A stretch of 64,000 bases of DNA from Antedon mediterranea. Taxonomy: Eukaryota > Echinodermata > Crinoidea > Comatulida > Antedonidae. A program made the translations under genes and the position numbers. The notes under the pieces are model-generated. The model was not told where the DNA came from. It worked only from the letters and a program-made list of their open reading frames with translations, and did not search any database. Location of the stretch: contig NC_092670.1 of assembly GCF_964355755.1 (NCBI RefSeq), positions 7,401,001 through 7,465,000 of the forward strand, given 5' to 3'. Positions 57,760 through 64,000 of this stretch are shown here, piece after piece. The number at the start of each line of letters is the position of its first letter. Position 1 is the stretch's first letter.

Positions 57760-58840
57760 ACATTTGTTATGTACAAACAAACAAACAAAATATTATCCAT
57801 AAAAGTCTAACCAACTTTTGTTTACACCATTCTCCGCCCAAGCGCGTTGTTTTCTGTGCTTAAACTTGGTAATTTTGTATGCATATCTTCTTTTTTTTTA
57901 CAGATTTACAAAAATGTTTATGTTTAAATAATATAATAATATTTTGTAACGAAATTAGGCCGTGGGTGGTTTGAGCGGCATGTTCCTAAAATTATTATTA
58001 TTATTATATGTTAAAACATATATTATATTTTATGTACTTTTACTTTACTTATTCTTATCAGCAGACTATTCATGGTTATCATACTATACACATTAGAGCC
58101 CTATAATCATTCAATGGTGCAATCTGCAGTATGCTTATCATGTAATGTATTAAAATCATGTATTATATATTATTATCACAATAATTATTTTCTGGTGTTC
58201 TAATGAAAGTGATACAGTAATAATATATAGCAGTGATTTACAAAGTGTTAGATGAGCTGTGATAACACAATTTCCATTATTATTGGAGTTATTTTCTCTC
58301 TGTAATGAAAATAAATGTTTTGATTGATTCAATGAAATGTAATGTTTTTAATTATTCATACCTCTTCCTAAGAGGTTTCGTTTTTATGTTGATATTTGTT
58401 TGTGTGTGTATGTTTGTGTGTGTATGTTTGTGTGGTTCAAACTTAAGCCACAGATAGATATGTAGTCACAGACGACTTTGTTAAAGTTGAACCAGGGCGG
58501 TTTTAAAATTATAGTTTAAAACTTTCCATCATTCCAGTCATTCTGATGCTTTATTTACTAAACTTCAATCCCGGCTGCTGTGCAAAATTGAATGTTGTTT
58601 AAAACCTTCCAGTTCAACGATTTCTTTCAATCACTAAAATACAAAGAGGTTGGCATAGTTTCAATTTATAAACAATATTGTATATAAAATAACCTGAATT
58701 GCGGAACTGACAGCTGTAAGCAGCAGACCAATTTTAAAATCAGACAATTGTTATGTTTGTGGTACTTAATACCTGTCCTATATAAAAGTAGAAGGAATAC
58801 GTTTGTCACATCATTTACAAGTATCTTTGAGATTTGAACA
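57760..58840. other. AT-rich stretch with (TG)n-like tract, no gene seen
   Basis: Contains A and T homopolymers, a GTTTGTGTGTGTATG repeat at 58396-58436 (two to three units), and no recognisable coding region. Confidence 0.5.
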
Positions 58841-58844
58841 CTTA

Positions 58845-59739
58845 CGCCCGTATTCTTAAACCGGACTTTAGTCGTAGTCATTTTAATTCATAAACCGAAC
58901 TTCAACTAAATCGCCGACTAATTCAGGCCAACCTCGACTAAATCGAGACGACTTTTGATCGATTTTTTTAGTCCTGGAGGGTGCAGGCTAAATGGTGGAC
59001 TAAATGGTTTTTAAACGACGTTATGAAAAACGTAACCGTCATTGAGTTGTTATATTGGCCAGATATTGAAAAATGAAATATCTATTTTTATATTAGCTTA
59101 ATTAGGCCTAAGTATACATTGGTATAAGTTATAATAATGAAAATAATCTGTATACAAATTACATTATTTTCTTCGCGCAAGTCCGATTTGAACAAGGTCA
59201 CGCCATAGCGACAATGACAGATGCGGAAATTCACCACGCGATGGAATGTTTAGTGGGCCTAGCGCTTTCTTGTCACGCGATGAAGTGCATGGTTCATCGC
59301 GATCATACTTTGTTGGGGCCCTAGAAAATATAAAAGTTACCGTACCGCCATGGTTCATGAATATATTTTGAATATTTTGTTTGTTGTTAATCAAAAGTAC
59401 TTCACTGTTAAATTGATACTGATCTTGTTCTAATAATTAACGATTAAAATTACTTTTCATGTATATAGTCCTGATGCGTAAAAAGTGTTGTAAGAAAATG
59501 GAAAGTGATATCAATGCGCAAAATTTCGTCTACTCCTCAAATACTCTCTTGTCATTGGCCAATGTATAGCCTTTGTTACCCAGACGTGTGCAACTCGACT
59601 AAAAGCTCGACTTCATTAAGTCGAACTGCAAACTTCGACTACTTCGTTTTTTAATCGAATTTGAAGTAATAGCTCGAACTACGACTTTTTCAAGTCGAAC
59701 TTCAAACTACAACTAAAGTCCGGTTTAAGAATACGGGCG
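58845..59739. repeat. 895-bp foldback element with long terminal inverted repeats
   Basis: CGCCCGTATTCTTAAACCGG then ACTTTAGT at the left (58845) and the exact reverse complement at the right (ending 59739). Further in, the arms carry many TCGAACT/TCGACTA words. A 76-codon minus ORF (59394-59164) inside has no transposase motif I recognise. Non-autonomous or decayed. Confidence 0.85.
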
Positions 59740-60239
59740 ATAGTGTTGGATAGTGTTGTCCTGCATTGAATCAAGACATTGCATGATGGTGTAAGTAACT
59801 TGATTGTTGATCAACTGTGTATATAGACATATGCAACCTGTATGTTTTTTTACAGTAGCTACCAGATTCAGATATGGAGCTCGTATTGTAATAATACCGT
59901 AATTATAGCTATAAATCATCAATTCCTTAAGGGTAGATTTCTTTAATGTGTAGTCTATATGTGTCTACAAAAACACTAGTCTTTGGTATTAGAACGAACA
60001 ATTTTGTTCAAAACGGAAAAAATGGTAGAAATTCAAGTTTGAGAAGTTTTTTTTATATAAAACGATTAAATAGTATATGAGTAACACAGTAGTTATAGAA
60101 ATGTACAATCTGCGTGTCACTACAGGTCTCAATTAGTAACAATACAGTAATGTCACATGTTCTCCCCTTTTGAAACAGTGTTATTTAAGCACCAACAAAA
60201 TCTGTGTTCAATTGTAAAGATAATATCAAATTATATGCG

Positions 60240-60370
60240 TATAATTTGATTGCAAGAAGGCTAAATGGGTAGGCCTCTACTGGAGCGTGAATCCCAACAT
60301 TTTGTGGATACGACCCGGTTTGGTGTTGGCCTGCTGGAAGTGTCCCAGTGTATTGTTTTTCCCCTAACTA
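60240..60370 (+). repeat. Possible SINE-like fragment
   Basis: GGGTAGGCCTCTACTGGAGC with GGATACGACCCGGTTTGGTG stands out in base composition and vaguely recalls a tRNA-like head, but no clear A/B boxes. Low support. Confidence 0.2.
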
Positions 60371-60990
60371 AGACCAAACATGAGCAGTGAACATTGCGAC
60401 AAACTTTTAGTAGATGATTTGTATTTATTTTTTATGTTGCATAATACACCTATTTTCGTACGTTAATTATGAAAACATGTTTGGAACATTTATTTTGTAT
60501 TAAATTAATTAATTTTAATACAACTTTTTTTTTAAATGTCAAAACTTGATTCAAGAGTAAATAATTAATAAACTGACTACTGAATAAAGTATATAACACA
60601 TGGTTATAATACAAGTTAATTCTATAATGTTTAACGAATTATAATACTTTTTTTTTAAAGTAGACTATAATATAGGCCTACACAGCAGTCATTTCATTGT
60701 GTTTTGGTATTTTGTGGTCAACCTTCAAGAGACCATGCTGAGATCATGCGCACATCATCTAGAAGCCTAGTCTAACTGTATTAAATAGGGCCTAATTGCA
60801 ATACACGATGTCTCTGTCAGTAGTCAGTTAGACGCTATCTACTAGCTTCCAGAATCGGGTGAATATTATAATTTTTTTTAAACAGAGTTGCATTAACGGA
60901 AAAATTATATTTGTAATCGTTATTAACACGGGATACACATTTTATGAAAATTAAATTTAGTTTTACTTCCACTCTCTCATAAAATCTACT

Positions 60991-61034
60991 TTTTACTACT
61001 TGCTTGGAGAATAAGTTATTTCTCCATTATACTA
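60991..61034. mobile_element. Palindromic insertion related to 41495-41521
   Basis: TTGGAGAATAA-G-TTATTTCTCCAT hairpin (61003-61026), with TACTAC on both sides (60995-61000 and 61029-61034). One arm has lost an A. Confidence 0.5.
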
Positions 61035-61039
61035 CATAT

Positions 61040-64000
61040 ATACACCTAATAATAATATTCTATATTCTTCAAAATGTTTTAGTATTTTTATAGGCCTATT
61101 TAAAAAAATGTACCAATACAAAAGAATGATAATTAATGATAATTAAACTTAGTTACATCCAGTGAGTTTACCAATCACATTTCTGGCGTGAAACTAAACT
61201 GGCACCTGGAAATTCATTGAAAACGAATTTAACAATGCTGTAATCAGTGACACGTAGCTGAATATTGCATATTTATACAATTCTAATGGGAAATAATGAT
61301 GGCTTTGGTTTTTCTGGTTTTTTTATATACAAAACACAGTGATTAACATGCGAGGAGTGTGGGCTTTTTTTAACGCGTCATGACAGGGGAGGAAGGCAAT
61401 CGAGAAAAACTTCTGATTTGGATGTCAACTCTGCACCTTTTCCAACATTAAATGGGCGGTACAATCACATGTCATTGTCAAATATAAAATAATAATTACA
61501 TTACTTAACTTATTTGACAGAAAGACAAATACAAGTTTTCGATTGTCTAGATTTGGCCTATGATTGTAATACATAAGTAAATTGTTAACAGACGCCAGCA
61601 TAGTCATGTGCTGAAGCATTGGTATTGGTTGAGATATAACAGTTAATTTTTGTATAATGGAGTACTAATTTTCATACACTAATTGGTTACTGACAATGTA
61701 ATTACAACACGAATGTCCTTGAATCTTTGAATCACTGGGCATAAACATCACTTTTGCAAATTTATCATTCGTATTCCAGAGATGGCAACATATTTTGTGG
61801 CGGTACTAATTTTAATTTTTTATTTATTAAAACATATTTAGGCAGGATAACATAATTCATAAAAGATCACAAAATTTCTGTTTTTTAATATGGTCCTGCA
61901 ATGAAACAACTTTAAAAAAACAGAAGAAATTCACAAAAATTCAAAAATATAACAATCAGTGAATATAGAACGTTAATAATAATAGTGTGGAAATACAATT
62001 ATTTTTAAAGAAATGCTTTTTATAATCTGCATAAATTAGCTGGTTTATTTATTTATTTATTTTAACAAACAACAGCAGCAGAAACAAATCTGCCACTTAA
62101 AGCACGCAAGATATTTACAATTGAGCCATATCAGCCCAAGAATATGTTTTCAATGTGTTTCTTTAAAGAAGAATTGTCCATCAAAAACATGAAAAATGAA
62201 GATAAATTTTTAAATATAGGCCATGTCGCAGTAGTTTTAATAATGGTTATCACTTCGGTCGAGAAAAAAAACATTTTAAAAATAATGTTTTCACTTATAA
62301 AAAGACAGAATAAACGGTTATTTCCAACCAAAAACCCATTGGATTTACTTCTAGTCAATTTAGATTAAATTACAGCTTTTTCAGATAAACCATTTTTTTT
62401 TCAATCCAATTTTTGCTCAAAGTGAATATAACTAATAACCAATATGTTACATTTAAAAGACATACCGGTATTCAACAAAAACATTTTTTTAAATTGTTCG
62501 AGGGGGACAATATAACTCACCCGATTCTGTAAACAACTGCACGCCTACCCAATTAGGCACAATGGGTTTTACCGTTATAGTCCATAAAATATTGACTTCA
62601 TGGCAAAGGAATACAATTGCTTCTCATGAGTACTTGAGATCTTTAAAAGGATTACCTGCTCCTTTTTCTTTGTTTTTGATTTGATTTTTTTTGCTTCCTT
62701 CTTTATATCAATAAAAAGCTCTTAGTTGCTGTTCTAGAAAATACGATATTTGGTCAGTACACTTTGTCAAAAAGGCAACGGCGGTCAAAATAAGATGCGT
62801 AACTTGGTAACAGCTGGGTGTCTCAAAATACATCAGAAACCATTGTTTAGAAAGTGATAATTTTGTTGTCAAATTACTTGCAAATTATATAAAATATAAG
62901 TTAGATTGAAAAATGTGTCTTTTAAGTCTTTTAAGATTAAAGAAAATGAAAACTGCTAAAACATTAAAATATTTATAAAATACCAAGTATTATACTATTG
63001 TTAAAATACAACATGAATGTCGTTATCCATCCTGCAACACGGATTCGTGACACACATTTACTTGTTGCGTAATACATTAATTGTAAAAGTTTTTCAATTG
63101 TAGCCAATTACAACTCTTACAACACGTTACAATTTCCACTCTCTAAGCATATAGTTCAAAGGTCAAAATAAAGGTTACTTGACATTCTGTGGATTTTTAT
63201 TGGATTTTTATTGTATTACAGAAAATGTAAGAATTATGCTTTGCGATTAATTTGAGAACAAAATTATCACTTTCTGACCAGAGATATTCATGACCATTTT
63301 CTTTACCAGTGGTCACAAGAGGGTTTATACTCACGTTTTAAAATTAGCTATTAGAGTGAATATACTAAATACAGGCCTACTGCGTATTTTAATCCGTGAT
63401 TATTCCAATACATTAGGTAGTTACCAGTTACGCAACATTTTCATTTTCCCTTACCTTTTCAGGTAGGGCCTATACGTTTTAAAGTACTATATTAACTAAT
63501 AAATGTGAATTCAATAATTATCTAGAAATCTTCCTAGTAATAAAACTTATATATATTATCCATATTTATTCACTTCAACTCTAAAACCAATTAAAGTTTT
63601 AGTTCCGTTAGATTGTTTGTTATTCACTGCAATCGAATAATTTTTGTTTAAATATAAACGATTGCAGGGCCATAACCAGGTTTGACGGCGGGGTGGATCG
63701 TTTTTTAGTGGAACCATGCAATACCCTTACATTTTCTTCTCTATAGGCCTACGTATGGCCGCAAATCGCATTTCCGGCTAATCTATTTTGTTTATGAACT
63801 ATATAATTTGGTGTAATTTCCAGCCCACGAATTTCAATTGCCGACCTTATTACCGACCTTAAATTGTCAGAGGATGGCATTCTCTTGCCGACCAAAACTA
63901 GGCTAGATCCCTCCTCCTTTTAATGCCTCCTAGCTCCTAGCAACAACATGGTACATTAAGGGATCGTATCATTGAGACTTTAACAGGCATATTCACCATC
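61040..64000. other. AT-rich stretch to the right edge
   Basis: Apart from the dispersed repeat at 62165-62510 I see no exon, RNA gene or complete element. Short ORFs at 61425-61619 and 62131-62368 are low-complexity or fall in the repeat. Confidence 0.45.
62165..62510. repeat. Member of a four-copy dispersed AT-rich repeat
   Basis: TTGTCCATCAAAAACATGAA at the left, ACCAAAAACCCATTGGATTT in the middle and TCGAGGGGGACAATATAAC at the right match 43250-43610. The left TTGTCC and right GGACAA are complementary, suggesting terminal inverted repeats. Confidence 0.7.

Overview
The window is eukaryotic nuclear DNA: AT-rich, mostly non-coding, with intron-split genes (GT-AG junctions), LINE retrotransposons, a tRNA-derived SINE and many foldback (MITE-like) repeats. 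The animal-type kinesin and ribosomal protein genes, CR1/L2-like and L1/Tx1-like LINEs, and the very frequent octamer TAGGCCTA suggest a marine deuterostome invertebrate, most likely an echinoderm. The species call is inference; the eukaryotic call is certain.

Three protein-coding genes can be built exon by exon. (1) The 5' part of a kinesin-3 motor gene, KIF13-like, lies on the minus strand: nine exons from 18873 down to 377 encode the first 245 residues of the motor domain, and the rest runs off the left edge. Two of the exons are tiny (13 and 24 nt). (2) A complete RPL19 gene (60S ribosomal protein L19, five exons, 192 aa) lies on the minus strand at 19971-23877, about 1.1 kb upstream of the kinesin start codon. 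(3) On the plus strand at 29961-32981 is a five-exon gene for a 130-residue hydrophobic protein that I do not recognise. None of its exons forms a long ORF, so ORF scanning misses it. A possible terminal exon of a fourth gene (minus, 27367-27482) is tentative.

From about 35 kb to the right edge the window is a repeat graveyard. It has a LINE relic at 38485-40395 carrying a nested insertion; a largely readable APE-type LINE at 44060-46975 with further LINE pieces nested in or stacked above it up to 49170; an L1/Tx1-like relic on the plus strand at 50740-51660; and paired LINE 3' ends at 52389 and 55672. Local duplications connect 35.7-37.2 kb with 40.4-42.3 kb, 43.8 kb with 49.9 kb, and 52.4-54.8 kb with 55.7-57.7 kb. 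Because some copies lack an insertion that others carry, they act as built-in empty sites for a SINE, a DNA element and a hairpin.

The most unusual signal is a set of very short perfect or near-perfect palindromes (about 20-38 nt) inserted between direct repeats of 7-9 bp. They fall into at least three sequence families, look like minimal transposon ends without an interior, and one interrupts a reverse transcriptase reading frame. A second large-scale signal is a switch in word usage near 18.4 kb: TACTGTA/TACAGTA words dominate the kinesin introns, while TAGGCCTA appears only to the right of that point.
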